A stretch of DNA of 64,000 nt, taken from contig CM074130.1 in NCBI GenBank assembly GCA_037178625.1, forward strand, positions 3,968,001-4,032,000, read 5' to 3'. The translations under genes and the position numbers were made by a program. Source of the DNA: Skeletonema tropicum (lineage: Eukaryota; Bacillariophyta; Thalassiosirophyceae; Thalassiosirales; Thalassiosiraceae). The notes beneath the pieces were generated by a model. The model saw only the letters and a list, made by a program, of their open reading frames with translations. It made no database searches and had not been told where the DNA came from. Shown here in pieces: positions 11,798 through 24,011 of the stretch (position 1 is the first letter of the stretch; each line of letters starts with the position of its first letter).

Positions 11798-12396
11798 TTT
11801 TTTTTTTTTTTAAGATAAATAAGTGATTAGTTTAGGATGGTATTCAGGAGCTGTTTACTGGGCAAGCTGGATCTGAACTTGCCCATTTTAGGTAATAAGA
11901 GGAGTGCAGTCTAGGTATCTCTAGTTCAGTGGCAAGTCCGCACTCCTCTTGTCACCTGTGCTAGGTGATGGTATGTTCCTCCTCCCTCCTACTCTCAACT
12001 GCCTCTCGACAGGTGAGAGTGAGAGTCCTCACTCAACCTCTGCCACCGCAGGGGTGGGGGAGAGGGGATTACTCCCCACTCCAGGTGTGCCAGTTGGACA
12101 TCCCCGGCCCATTCTCAATGAGTGGCCGGATGCGGTGGTGCCTGTCCCTACTCCCTCTGAGCAGGAGGGAGTTTGCCCGGACTAGGGCAAGGGACATGCG
12201 TACCCGCACATAGAATATCATCTGGCTACGCTGACGCTCCCACTTTTCAGCTAAGTGTGTACCCAGTTGACGCATCGCATTCAAGGCCTCTCTACCTGGC
12301 ATTCCATCAGCCGTGAAGCAGAGGGGGGTGAAGTCCCGTACTTCTTTGCAGTCATAAATAAATGAGGGGGGGGTTCAGCAAAATTGGGAGGAGTAG
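11798..12396 (-). mobile_element. 5'-truncated LINE (non-LTR retrotransposon) insertion
   Basis: The insertion is bounded by an 8-bp direct repeat GTACCTAC at 11790-11797 and 12397-12404. On the minus strand it ends in a 14-nt poly(A) tract (11798-11811 on the plus strand reads poly-T). The 5' part encodes the end of a reverse-transcriptase-type ORF. Small hairpins lie near the 3' end ('gggcaag..cttgccc', 'agaggagtgc..gcactcctct'). Truncated 5' end, A-tail and target duplication are the signature of target-primed reverse transcription. Confidence 0.75.
12069..12359 (-). pseudogene. C-terminal remnant of LINE ORF2-like protein
   Basis: The frame reads 'CKEVRDFTPLCFTADGMPG', then 'HLAEKWERQRSQMIFYVRVR' and 'LVRANSLLLRGSRDR', ending at a stop at 12069-12071. 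The pattern 'FTP....DG..G.EA......LA.KW.....Q...Y...R...ALVR....LRGSR' is the one I know from the end of RT ORFs of protist and plant non-LTR elements. RT catalytic motifs are not present because the element is truncated. Confidence 0.6.
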
Positions 12397-12477
12397 GTAC
12401 CTACTGACAGGCTTTCCCCTCGCTTATTTTTTGATGAAGACATTTCGACTCGCACTCGAAAAAGCATCAGCATAGGA

Positions 12478-12525
12478 GTGCCGTATCATTACCGTAGTTT
12501 CGGACGGGTCAACACATCATGCCGG
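12478..12525 (+). pseudogene. Short fragment of the pectin-lyase-like 3' end
   Basis: The sequence 'accgtagtttcggacgggtc' with its neighbours matches 285-330 and the minus strand of the intact gene near 26520-26560 (encoding 'RIMTVVSDG'). Only about 40 bp are preserved. It lies just beyond the LINE insertion and extends the set of scattered copies. Confidence 0.7.
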
Positions 12526-13741
12526 TGTTCCTTGAAAAGTCGACTGTAAAATCGACCAAGTTAGTACCACTCTAACAGGGACTCCGTAGTAACTGACAGC
12601 TGGACGCGTGACAGAGTCACACACACAGATTTTTTTGGCTAAGACAAAAATCAAAATCAAGAGAAGAATCCGTAGTAGTTGCTTTGCTATGAAAAGGGCA
12701 ATGATTATAACATATTAATATGGTTTGCACAATAGTAATGCCAAGTACACAGTTGTGGGTTGCCTCCTGCGTTGCATCTGCTTTCAACGTATCATCTAAT
12801 CAACATCCTTGTGGCTGACACCGACAAGTAAGCTATCATCAAAAAGACACTATCGTCATATCTCATGTCTGTGCGTGAAGTATGCCCCGCACCTTCCAGC
12901 TTGCTGTGTACACCCCAACAGACGTCTTGTTATATATTACGCGCTTCTAGCCACCTCGTTGTCGCATTTTGAAGCATTGACGAACGACGAACCAGCGTCG
13001 CATTCGCTCCAGAGCGAGTAAACTATTCTTGGACTTGCAATAGATAACGGCAAGCTTTATAATAATTGGTCTCAATCCATTGTCAGATGGTTTTTCTTCC
13101 AAAGTAAACCCTGGATCCTCAACCGCGGCTGTATGCCTATTGATCGGACTATGAATTAATCTTTTGACATGTTTTGTATCTTTTCCCTTTTCCACTAGCA
13201 GAGTACCATCATCAGAAGATCAACCCGCTTCAACACTCCCTAAAAGTCATGGATCTTCCGACGGAGTTATCAACTTTCGAAATTCTTCGCCGGGACATCC
13301 TTGCTGGCAGTGAACCACTTGGTTCGGCAGTCGGCAGCAACTTCTCCACATCAGATGTTGATGGTTCGTATGTGCCCTCTTTCTGCTCCTCCTTCTCATC
13401 GCCATCGATCCAAATGCGGCTCCTACGCATCTAGAGCATCGTAAACCTACTAATGCTGCTCTCGATGACCTGCTGGTAGCCATTGTTTGTGTATAGAGTA
13501 GTAATGGAGATGATGTCGGCGGTGGGGTGTCATGGTATCGACCGGTCGATTTTGAGTGGTGTTGGGGCGGGCGGCTTGATGCGAAGCGTGGTGGGGTTTC
13601 CAATTTTGGAGCGGCACTCGGTCGATTTTCTGCAGTTTTGCTCGCTAGCAAAAGCGCGTAGTCGATAATTAATCGACTGTAAAATCGACTGCCGGGCAAG
13701 TTCGATACCCCCAGACACCCCAAAATGTCAAGATTTCTACT
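12526..13741. other. Gene-poor stretch with scattered 'tcgactgtaaaatcga' repeats
   Basis: No convincing gene. A frame at 13249-13434 ('MDLPTELSTFEILRRDILAG') could be the start of a protein, with a possible donor GTTCGT/GTATGT soon after, but no following exon could be assigned. The motif 'cgactgtaaaatcgac' occurs at 12541 and 13676, and related 'tcgacc..ggtcga' motifs lie near 13540 and 15375. Confidence 0.4.
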
Positions 13742-15358
13742 AGCTTAAGGTGGCACACAAGTAAAAAAACGCTAAGTAAAAGTAGCTGTTTATCTAGTGA
13801 AGATGGGCCTGTAGATCTACGATAGGAATTAGTATACCCCCATGCGAACTCAAATTCGACCAAATTCAGTCACGCACCAACCTTTTTGCCCACGGGCATC
13901 AAAAGTGACCGTTGCTTCTCGACACTTTCTCTCACCATTCACCAACCACAAACGGCCAAAGACGCAACCACCATGATGCCATTGTGGACTGCCTAGTAGT
14001 ACAAAATTGACACTGTACCAAGACGGACTTTTGATACTGGAGGCGGAGAAGCCAATTTGCAGATCGCCTTCGAAAAAGTCCGTCTTGGTTCGACATATCC
14101 TAGGAGGAAATAGCCATGTCCACAACGTGACGGAAATTGGTCGATGCAACTGATGTTGTCGACTAATGCCTTGGGTAATCATCGTTACCACCATTTACGA
14201 TGCCACCAGGCGCCACAATCGATACTATATATCCATAGGGAGGTATCAGTGTCTTGGAATCCGCTGCTTCGCCCGATTAAGTCGTCCGGAACGTCGGCTA
14301 CTCTGAGACAACATATTTTTAATATTTTTTTACATCAACGCTACTGTGCAGTAAGGAGGTGCAATAAACCATTTCCGATTGCAACCAACCCGCTCCCTCG
14401 ACTCTAATATGATTATAGACGACGCCTTGGCACTCTGAAGCCGAAGAAAAGGCCATATGACGTCTCCTACAAGGTACAAAAATATACATAATTATTCGTT
14501 TCCGTCGAACACAACAATTAACTGACAATTAATGCAAACGGCGTAGATATCGATCAAAGAAACATCAATACATCATTATTATGATAGTATTTATCCGTGG
14601 GAATAATGTTACCAATGTATGTTGAGAGAAACATCATATTTATCAAGTATTACGTATTTAATAATTCACATAAAATACCAACAAATAATAACATAGCCCA
14701 TCTGATATTATACTCTAACATGATGCACTGCCAACACATTGAGGTCTTCTATTGCGATTATATGATCGTATGGTTCATGAATAACCACTGATTTGCATTT
14801 AGTGGCTCTTTACAAAGTTGATTATTGCATACACTCTGGGTAGAAAAATAGATTGCCTCTCACTGATGAATTGTGCTTGATCATGTACTAATTGATGTTT
14901 GTGAACAGTTCAGGTAGCAAAAGACGTCCACCAAGTAATATATATCGATTGAATGCGAGGAAACCCTCTCCTTTGCTGTGTCTCACCACGTAAACGTCCG
15001 TGGGAGGGGTGAAGGGAGGTAAAAGTTATGGATTTTATGCCGTCGATGGCGACGTTAATTTCTTCATTTTCGATCAACAAACTGAGTATTGCCGTCGTTG
15101 TCGCTTATATTATGATGTATAAGATCGAATAAGCCGAGTATAATAGGTGTATTTATGAGATGTGCATAACTGTGGCCAAAGGAGTGGAGGACATCATTGT
15201 GAGCGAGGGTGTTAAAGATGATATTTGGAGGTTGTATTTTGAGTGGTACCGGTTAGCGACGGCCTCTGTACGAAGGAATCGACCCCCCTAGCTACGGCCA
15301 AAACAGCGATTGTACAGTAGGAATAATACTCAAAAACACTTGTGTTCCACCTTAAGCT
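13742..15358. repeat. Inverted-repeat pair enclosing ~1.6 kb, possible old transposon
   Basis: AGCTTAAGGTGGCACACAAG plus T at 13742-13762 is matched in reverse complement at 15338-15358 with one mismatch in 21. The enclosed DNA has no intact gene. Its only long frame (minus, 14194-13850, 'GRLWLVNGERKCREATVT') is unrecognised. No target-site duplication is evident, so its identity as a mobile element is an inference. Confidence 0.4.
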
Positions 15359-16196
15359 CAGGGTAGGTGTCGCTAGTTAAATCGACCTCGGTCGATTTTT
15401 CGGGATAACATGGTGGTGGCACGCTGATTCACCGCGCTAGTAAATTCTAGTAAATTGCGTTTTTATTTGAGCTCCTATGTACGTGATTTTTTACCTTAAC
15501 TTAGCTACTGTACACTTACACAAGCTACCGTACATCAAAAAACCATCATGACCATGGCATCCGACAGCGTAGACGCCGTCGCCTATATCTCAGCAAATAC
15601 CAAGTCCCTAATTAAGTTTGATAGATTAAATCGCTTCTATTAGTATATAATAACAAGATTATTTGGTCAGAACATTAATAATTACGACGAGAGGCCCTTC
15701 GGATAGGGGGTCAAAAGTTGTGACGATGCGTCGAATTTTCATCGCAAGGCAGTGCTTTGAGAGACTTTGGGTGTGGCTGTGCCAATGATACTCGGTCGGT
15801 ATACTCTAATAAATATATTGTATCGATTGGCCGAGTATCATCGCTGTAGAGAACCTCGAAAATCCTTTCAAAGGACCGACAGGCAGTTGAAATTCGGCGT
15901 CGTCACCGATGTGTTGAAAATGCGCTCTAGCTCTCTCAATATTGCTCATGATCACGGGTTGCCTGGCATAAATCGCTTCTAATGATATTGAAGAAGCGAT
16001 TTATGCCAGGCAACCCGTGATCACAAGCACTTCCTAAGGTACTAGAGTACGCCGAATGATCACCATGGAGGTGGTGTTTTGTGCGGTGGAGTGCCGGTAA
16101 AATGGTTGATTTCGTATGTAGGCACGTAGATAAGTCCTAATATCGTCTAACTTTACCGTACCACCACTTTCACTCAAAATCGCGCTATGAATCAGC
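15359..16196. other. Gene-free stretch containing the palindrome
   Basis: Nothing coding was recognised. 'aatatattgtatcgattg' near 15812 resembles 'aataaatattgtatcgattg' at about 43491, another short dispersed sequence. Confidence 0.4.
15949..16023. repeat. Perfect 32-bp inverted repeat with 11-nt loop
   Basis: Left arm 15949-15980 begins TGATCACGGGTTGCCTGGCA. Right arm 15992-16023 is its exact reverse complement. The loop is AATGATATTGA (15981-15991). All 32 positions pair, so the structure is recent or maintained. No coding sequence or poly-T follows. Confidence 0.95.
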
Positions 16197-16270
16197 GTGG
16201 TGGACCCGCTCATAAAAGAAGTATGGTTTGCAAGTATGCTCCTTCTCCTACAGCAGTTGCAAGTCAGTGA
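16197..16270 (+). pseudogene. 3' tip of the pectin-lyase-like gene
   Basis: The frame encodes a 'GGPAHKRSMVCKYAPSPTAV' equivalent of the last residues of the relic at 480-647, followed by the same 3' flank ('cagtgaatcgtaagtcgtga'). No upstream coding part is present. Confidence 0.65.
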
Positions 16271-16960
16271 ATCGTAAGTCGTGAAGAAGGGGTGAGTATT
16301 GTTTCAGTTTCAGTCTCAACTGACGGATGGTGTTCTGAGGAAAGAGTTTGAGTCTTCTTTGTTTGAAAGGGTAGAAGTAAAGTAAAATTATTACCGTTAG
16401 GATTGAAACTTTGCAGCATTGGATATGACACCACATAGGTATGCATATGAATGCTGACTAGCTTATATTATGCGACCAAGACTTTCAAGATCAACATTTG
16501 CACTACGATCTAGAGGGTGAATGAGCACTGCGATGTCATATGAATGCAGGTACATGAAATAGAATAGAAGTAGAAGCAATCTTCCACATACCATGAGTAG
16601 AATAATAATGACAATACGTAGCAACCAGAACATGAGACAAAGTATAGGTAGGAGTTGGCATTTCATTCATTTGTGTCTTGTGGGATAAAAGATACCTAAA
16701 AGTACTTATTTACCAGAATATGCTGTAAATGAGATCTCCTAGAGATACATCTTTAACAAAGAGCTGTCGCACCTCAGTCATTTAAGTCGTGTGCATCGAG
16801 CGAACTGCTGAGTTCGAGTTCGAAATGTCCGATGAGACAAAAAGGATTCAGGTCGACCTCCTTTCCTACTTTACCAATCTTCTTTCTGCCTCTACTTACC
16901 TTCTGCTTTCAACAGCTTGATGTCGCTTGCATACAACATGTTGTGTATGAATGGAAGCTA
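16230..16960. repeat. Duplicated block, partner of 600-1400 and 26040-26470
   Basis: 16270-16440 matches the 3' flank of the intact pectin-lyase-like gene in reverse ('gtttgaaagggtagaagtaa'). 16465-16690 is the reverse complement of part of the 595-bp repeats at 26040-26276 and 29450-29684 ('gaagcaatcttccacatacc'). 16740-16960 matches 1190-1380. Confidence 0.75.
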
Positions 16961-17026
16961 CATATGCATGGATGAATTGCCTAGTTACGACGTTCGAATA
17001 TGGTAAATGAAACAAAGAGACTTACG

Positions 17027-17738
17027 ATGTCAGCTCCAAACCCAATACCTCTGAAGGGAATCATCTTCGACATGGATGGTACCTTAATTCAATTAAATGT
17101 CATCAACGAATTGATTCAACGAATTTACGAAGTTAGCTGATGAGGATCCACTTGGCAAATATCACGGGCGCGACGACTTGAACGTAATGGTGGCAAAGTT
17201 ATCTCCGGAGGGTCAAGGAAAGGCGCAGAAGGCAATTGTAAAGATTCTGCAACGTCATGTTAACAACATGATCATTCAAGAAGGAGGGCCAGAACTAGTT
17301 GCTTTCCTTGCCCAAAATGGCGTGAAGAGAGCAGTTTTAACAAGAAATTATGAACGAAATGCTCATGTCATGCAAGAGATGTACAGAGCTGTGTTGAATG
17401 ATGCGACTTTTGACTTGATCATTGGCAAGGACACCCTTTACTATTCAAGTCATCCACCAGCTCAAGAGATCCCCAAAACAGATAGAATTTGTCAAATCTG
17501 CGACCTTTGGGGATGTGATACAAGCGACGTCATCATGCTAGGTGACTCGATTGCTGGTGACATAGTAGAGGGTAACAGAGCTGGGTGTGGAGGTACCGTG
17601 TTGTTGCAGTCGAAAGATTATAACTTGGACTTGAATCACTACTACGGAACAAGTATAGGAAACTCATTGGAGAGAACGCCTTCTCTGTGTGTTGAGACAT
17701 TATCAGAACTGAGGCAGTACTTGGAGACAAGAATGTAA
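17027..17738 (+). pseudogene. HAD-family phosphatase, frame broken by a 13-bp duplication
   Basis: The start 'GIIFDMDGTL' is HAD motif I with both aspartates. After about 30 codons the frame stops. A second frame takes over with 'KLADEDPLGKYHGRDDLNVM' and runs to 17738 with motif II-like 'RAVLTRN' and motif IV 'VIMLGDSIAGDI'. At the break 17103-17115 (TCAACGAATTGAT) is repeated at 17116-17128 with 11/13 identity. Removing one unit restores one frame. The layout fits the single-domain plant/algal HAD hydrolases of unknown physiological substrate. It is either a real recent loss or an assembly error. The gene sits directly behind the duplicated block. Confidence 0.7.
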
Positions 17739-18441
17739 ATGAAAGCTGTATCAAAGTTTACAAGTGTAATGCATTGCGAACTGCGACTATTTCTCTTCTT
17801 AGCTGGCTGCCTGTGACGTCCCCTCCTCTAGGAGCTTGATTGGTGCGCTCTCCATAGCAGCACAGTTTCTTCTTTGCCCAATGCTTGACACACCTTGTCT
17901 CCTCCCCGAGCATTTTCGTGCATCTACATACAACGATGCAAAGCTCGATACCAAAGGACTAAGATGGAGAGTGGAGATCGAACTTATGTAATTATGATGG
18001 ATAGAGCAGAGTGTTTTGTTCGGTCTTTATGAGACGTTTCCGATTCCGATGTAAAAGGAGTGTCTGATCGGACACTCCTAGCAGGGGAACTTAGTACCTA
18101 CTATTCAGGCCATGAGTTGAGTGCTCCCTTGCGTGCCCCGTGCCCCGTATCCAGCCCCAATCTGATGCCACTCTCTCACTAGCTTGCGACACGAAGGTCG
18201 AAGGTGCAAAAACTGAAAATGGCGATGTTGTTGGCATCAAGGCATGGTAGGTAATGTTGTTGCAATACGCCATCGACCATAACGATAATCCGCTCCGCAA
18301 GATCACTCCTACCCGGCGATAAGTACCTTCGGCCACTGCCAACGCATTGAAACGGCAACGACACGATCGGCTAATTTAGATCACGGCGATACTCATTACT
18401 CTTCGGCCAGCATTGAAGCAACGATAACATCCTAATAAACG
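17739..18441. other. Intergenic, one hairpin
   Basis: No gene is seen. AGGAGTGTC and GACACTCCT form a 9-bp stem at about 18057-18080. The 3' part is presumably the promoter of the SNF2 gene and shares 'gatactcattactcttcggc' with about 5618. Confidence 0.4.
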
Positions 18442-21400
18442 ATGGTTTTTTCCTCCTCTGACGACGAAGACATCGCCCCACCTCGAGGCAACAGTCAATC
18501 CAGCACCATGGCCTTCCTCGACGAAGATCTCACCACTGGCATCACGAGCGCATTTCAAAAGCGACGGCTGGAATATGTAAAGCGAAAACAAGAACGTGAG
18601 AGGGTGGCGCAGCGTCAACGTGATCGAAGGGAGCGTCAGAACAACAACAACGGCGGTGGTAATGATGATAATGAATCGAATGATGATGATTCGGCAGATT
18701 TATTGGCAGCGGAATCTCCACTGGCATCGCCTTCACCGCCTCAGTCTCCTCTGTATTCGAATAGCGGTCGGTCACGCGGCAGGAACAATTCAACTACAAC
18801 AGCTGCTGCAGTTGCTACAATGAAACGAAAGAGTCCATCAGCACTAAAAAATAATACCAATCGACGATCTGCTGCTCGTTATTCATCAGATGATTCACCA
18901 TCACCCAACCGTGTTGCGTTTGCTGCCACTACAATGAAGAAGAACAATCAATCGCATCACAATACTACTAAAGCTGCTGCGACTGGTGCGGCCAAGCTCA
19001 AGCCAACTTGGGACGACAGTGATTCCGATGACAATGGACGAGCAAAATCACAATTATTCTCTTCTTCTCAACAGCAATCACAAACGCAATCACAGTACAG
19101 CAAACCGGTCAAGAGGAATGCGCCATTAAAAAAGAAGAAATTAAATGGAATCCATTACAGCAGTAGTGACGATGATGACAATTGGGGTGAAATGATGAAG
19201 CAACGACTGCAGGAGAAGAAAAAGAAGGAGCAAATTCAAGGAAGCATTTCTACCAATAAAACTGCAGCAGCAGCAGCAGCAGCGAGGATGACAGCTCCTC
19301 CAACAGTAAAAAGGACCACTTCAATCCAAGTCACTGCCAAATCATTACCAATTGGTCCATCTTCCCCATTCAAATCAAAATTATCATCTGCCTACACAAT
19401 CTTCCAACAAACAACGACGAAAAGGTGGTCGATTGGCACACTTTGAAGAATCATCCGATGAGGATAATAATATAATTGATGACATGTCGGCAAAGTTACA
19501 GGCGAGGAAACAGGCGGAACGTGATGCGAAGTACAGCCGGAGGAATCCTATTCATGTTGAGAAGAGGAGACAAGGAAGAGTTGGAGGAAGAGCAACAAAA
19601 GCATCAGCAACAACAACAGATTTGGAATGGTGGAAACAATAATGGAGTAAGAACACATGCAGGTGCAGGAGGATTAGAGGGGACAACAATTATGGTGGAT
19701 GGGGAAGATCAAAAGAGTGTATCCGATATGGGAGATGACAATCGACGAAGAGGTGGTACGTCCCCTCCCGGTGGTGCATGGAAAAATTCACGGAGGTATT
19801 CTCCTGGATCAATAGGGAGAAGAAATGGTGAGGAGGATGACAACTCTTTGTCGAATAAGAAACAGCGTGTTATGGTCATGGTTGACTCGGATGAGGATGG
19901 ACTGTGGGATGATATGGATGATGATGTAAAGAAGAATGAGAGTGAGAGTGATGATGACAATAAGAAGCCTCGAGGTCGTGGTAGAGGAAGACCCAAGGGT
20001 GGCGGTGGTGGTAAGAAAAAGGATGCGGAAAGCGGATGCTGCTGCAACTGCTGCTACTACTACTCAGCAGCCACGAAAGCGACAACGGGGCCGTGGGGCA
20101 CCTAAAATTGCCGAGTATGATGACGATGACTCATCTGCACCAGTGCAAAGCAAACGTCAGGCCAAAGATGCAACATCCAAAAAACAAAATGTCAGTCGAT
20201 TTGCAAGTTTGCTGGAAGGCTCCGATGATGACGATGATAATGACAACAACTCTATATCAGAGCAGGATAAGGAAGACATGTTACGCAATCTCAAACCAGA
20301 ATTTGCCAACCCAAAGTTGGGTCCTCCCTCTGCTCTCGTTCCATTCATACTTTCAAAAACTTGGAAACCTGGTGATCCAGTAACAAACGACATTAATGGA
20401 AAGAGTGACGGAAATGATGATGATGTGGACCAAGTCCCTGCGTCAATCAATCGATACCTATTTCCCTATCAACGAGAGGGAGTCCAGTTCATGTACAAAA
20501 GCGTCATTCACGGGAAGGGATGCGTCCTTGGAGACGATATGGGGCTAGGGAAGACTGTTACAGATGGTATCTTTGATTGCAGCCTTGCAGAAGAAGACGG
20601 GGACGGCGTTGGATAAGCAACAGATTCAGTCTCATCGGAAGAAAGCGTTGCAGGTAAGCCTTTTGCAGAGTGAATGTTGATGAACGTGTTGCAATTGCCT
20701 CCTTTCAAACTCAAGTGATGTTCTAACTGAGAAAACGATTGTTCCCGTAGATTGTTCAAAACACGAGAGAAGAACGACCGACAGGCATTGCTGTCAGGGA
20801 ATGTGCTCTCGCATCAAAAATGACTCAATTCTGGATGAACTAGGGCTTCCTGAGTTTGCTCCCATACTTATCATCGTGCCTTCGAGTGTCGCTGAGAACT
20901 GGGCAGTGAGTATAAATTACAGCGTGTATCCAAATTCTACTGCTCTACATCATGTTGTTCTCACAAATACTTGTTTGATAACAAAAACGACAGAATGAAT
21001 TTGCGACCTGGGGCCATTTCAACGTGTCAACATACCAAGGTAGCAACAGAGAAAAGGCGCTAGACAGAATCAAAACCGGACTTGATTTTATCCTCATTGT
21101 AGGGAAGAGTATCTTTACACGAGCTGACGACTTTGACGCACTGAATTCAATCAGGTGGAAGCTCATTATTGTTGACGAGTATCACGAATACAAAAATCAC
21201 GCAACAGCTGCACACATGCGTTTAGGAGACCTTCGCGACATTTCGGGATGCCCAGTTATTGGTATGACTGGGACATTGATGCAAAACAACCATAAAGAGC
21301 TGTACTATCTGATTGACATGGTGCGACCAACCATCTTTGGTGACTGGACTACGTTCAGACTAGAATTCTCTGATCCTCTAAAATACGCAAGAGCAAAAGA

Positions 21401-23714
21401 TGCGAAAGCAGAAGTGTGTGGCTCTGGGGAAAGAGAAGCAACAAGTTCTCGATCGAATGCTGAAACCAGTGTATTTGGTTCGCAAGAAAGACGATGTGCT
21501 TCGAAACGAACTCACCAAGAAGAACGAAAAGGTCATCTTCTGTCAGCTTTCAGAGGTTCAAAAAATGGTTTATCGACACATTCTCACTCTCCCTGATTAT
21601 GATTTGCTGCGCTTCGCCAATTCGCCATGTGAGTGCGGTGTCAACAAACAATACTTTATAAGCTACAGAAAGCTCAAGACTAAGAAAGAACAAATTGCGT
21701 ACCAGAGACGACACAAGGATCAACTCGTGCCTAAGAAAAAGTGCTGCTATAGATATCCTATGAATCCATACTGGGGAGAAGCCGGTGAACCTGATATCGA
21801 TCCTGATGCAATCCTTTGGCAACAACTGCATGAGAAACCGATTGGAGACCCGGACACGATTGCAGAAGATCTCCTTGACGGCAGGTATATTACTTGCAAA
21901 CAATGCCCTTCATGTGTTCAACTCCCTGCGTTAAACAAACTCATGAAGATCTGTTCACATCCGTCGCTCCTGCAAGTCGCTCATTCTGAAACCGGAGAAT
22001 CGAAGAGAAAAAAGCTTGAGTTTGCAGAGGTAGCACTACCTGCAGACATTCGTAGCAAACTACCCGGAGGTACTTTGTATCAGTATGAGAGTTTGACAAA
22101 TGATCATGTGAAGCTATCAGGAAAGATGAAGACTTTGGATTACTTGGTGAGTTCTTCTGATCAATTTTGTAGATAACATTCTATGCCTGTATGCCGTATT
22201 AATGAAACGTGTGAATATTTCCCTGTCCACAGCTGAACAAGTTTCAAAGGCAGCAACACCGGGTATTGGTATTCAGCCACTCAACTGCTACATTGGACAT
22301 CATTCAGAATCATTGTAAAATCTCAGGATGGGAACACTTACGTCTTGACGGCAAAACTCCTAGCTCTTCAAGGCAGGACTTGGTTGACAAGTTTCAGAAG
22401 AATGACAATATCTTTTTGTTCTTGATTAGCACAAAGGCCGGAGGTCTTGGTTTGAATTTGACTGCTGGTGAGTAGTTACTTTGAGGTGAATCATACACTT
22501 GTCTACTTTTGATGAGTTGCTAACAAATCAATATCTTCTCTTTGCAGCAAACAAGGTTATCATCTTTGACGTCAACTGGAATCCAAGTTACGACGAGCAA
22601 GCTCAAGATCGATCGTTTCGAATCGGCCAAAAGAAAGATGTTGAGGTAATTCGACTCGTTGCAAGAGGGACTATTGAGGAGTTGATTTACCAAAGACAAG
22701 TCTACAAAGTTCAACTAAAGAAGCAAACACTAGAAGCCACTGAACTCGGGGAAGATCAGCCCCAAATTTTCCGTGGCGTTGACAAGGATAAGAACCGCAA
22801 AGGAGAACTTTTCGGCATTGAAAATCTTCTGAAGTTCAAAGACGGAAGTTTCATGTCATCATTGGTACGTTCATTCGCTTTGATTTGTATTTCAGGTCTA
22901 CAATCGAATTCAAACTGAACCATTCACTATTTTAATGCGACACAGTGGAAGAAATCAGACAATCCTTTAGAACCAATCGCCTTAGATGCGGTGCAAGCTG
23001 AACTTGATAAGAGAACCGAGGATGATTTAGACGAGTTAGCTGAGAGGGATGATGAATTGGGACAGTCTAAATCGCAAAATAACGAGTCGGGAAATGAAAC
23101 TAGTGAAAATGAATATGAAGGTATCGATCATGGCGATTACTTCAACAAGCAGCGCGGTCGGGCGAGGGTAGCGCAAGGTGACGATGCATTTGATGAAGAA
23201 ATGGGAGGAGTGAGCCAAATGATTGCTGCTACTACTAAGATGGCAGTTCAAAATATGTTTTCTTCAGATGACGATGCAAGCTATGAAGAAGAGGAGGTTG
23301 CTGCAGACGCCAAATCTCATGTCAAAACTGACGTCAAACCCGACGTGCAGTCCTCTACAAAGTCGAAGTCGATTCAATCTCGTGCAAATGACGATGCTAC
23401 TGGAGAAGAAACGGTTGGGATAGGTAATAACGCTTCTACTGCAAGAAATAATGGTGACGACGAAGAGAGAAAAGATAGCGAGGAGAAACCAGACCATGCC
23501 AATCCTATTGTCTCCTGAACCCAGTACAGGAACTCAATCTTTGGGGTCTATCGACGGGCTACGAACACAGCATGAGCCTACACCTAAGCCTTCCTTGAAG
23601 AAAAAGGCTGCAGCACCAGCCAAATACTCGCTGATGGGGGTTACTTTTGACAAGACTCCAAAGAAAAAGCAGTCCGAAAGGAAGCCCACCGGTTTGTATA
23701 TCCCAAAGTATTAG
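18442..23714 (+). CDS. ERCC6L2: SNF2-family ATPase, ERCC6L2-like, with several frame breaks
   Basis: Proposed exons are 18442-20653, 20751-20905, 20994-22146, 22233-22467, 22548-22864 and 22946-23714; introns are GT..AG. A long acidic/Ser-rich N-terminus is followed by the two-lobe SNF2 motor: Q-like '[14 protein letters not shown]', Walker A 'DDMGLGKT', Ia '[13 protein letters not shown]', box II '[11 protein letters not shown]', III '[11 protein letters not shown]', V '[13 protein letters not shown]', VI '[11 protein letters not shown]'. The sequence after motif VI, '[27 protein letters not shown]', is characteristic of ERCC6L2/Rad26L helicases, which act in DNA repair and transcription-associated damage. 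Box II has DEYH, not the usual DEAH/DEGH. Frame must shift near 19390, 19565, 20035, 20560, 20815, 21397 and 23510. The motor reads intact otherwise, so consensus indels are likelier than decay. Confidence 0.75.
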
Positions 23715-24011
23715 AAGTAATATAAGTCTTCATAACAGTGACATAAAGCGAAACTGGTGAGAGTAGATGCTGGTGTAGTCTCTGGTGCCTTCTGTGGATG
23801 AATTTGCTGAGAGTTCATTATGTAATCAGCAAAAAGGTCCAAATCGTCAACCTAATTACCATCCGATCATCATTCAATCACTGCATCATACCTTCATAAG
23901 TCGCAAGTTATGTTCCTACTGCTACAGTGTTATGATTAAATAAGTTACGGTGTAGAATCTTTCACGTTAAACATAAACCTAGCCTCTTTATCCAGATAAT
24001 CTTCAATCAAC

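Noticed and set aside
13174..13434. 86-aa open frame as a gene
   Set aside because: No partner exons, no motif and low confidence; kept only as a remark.
20551..20565. Programmed frameshift after Walker A of the SNF2 gene
   Set aside because: No slippery heptamer or pseudoknot; many similar breaks occur in unrelated genes of the window.
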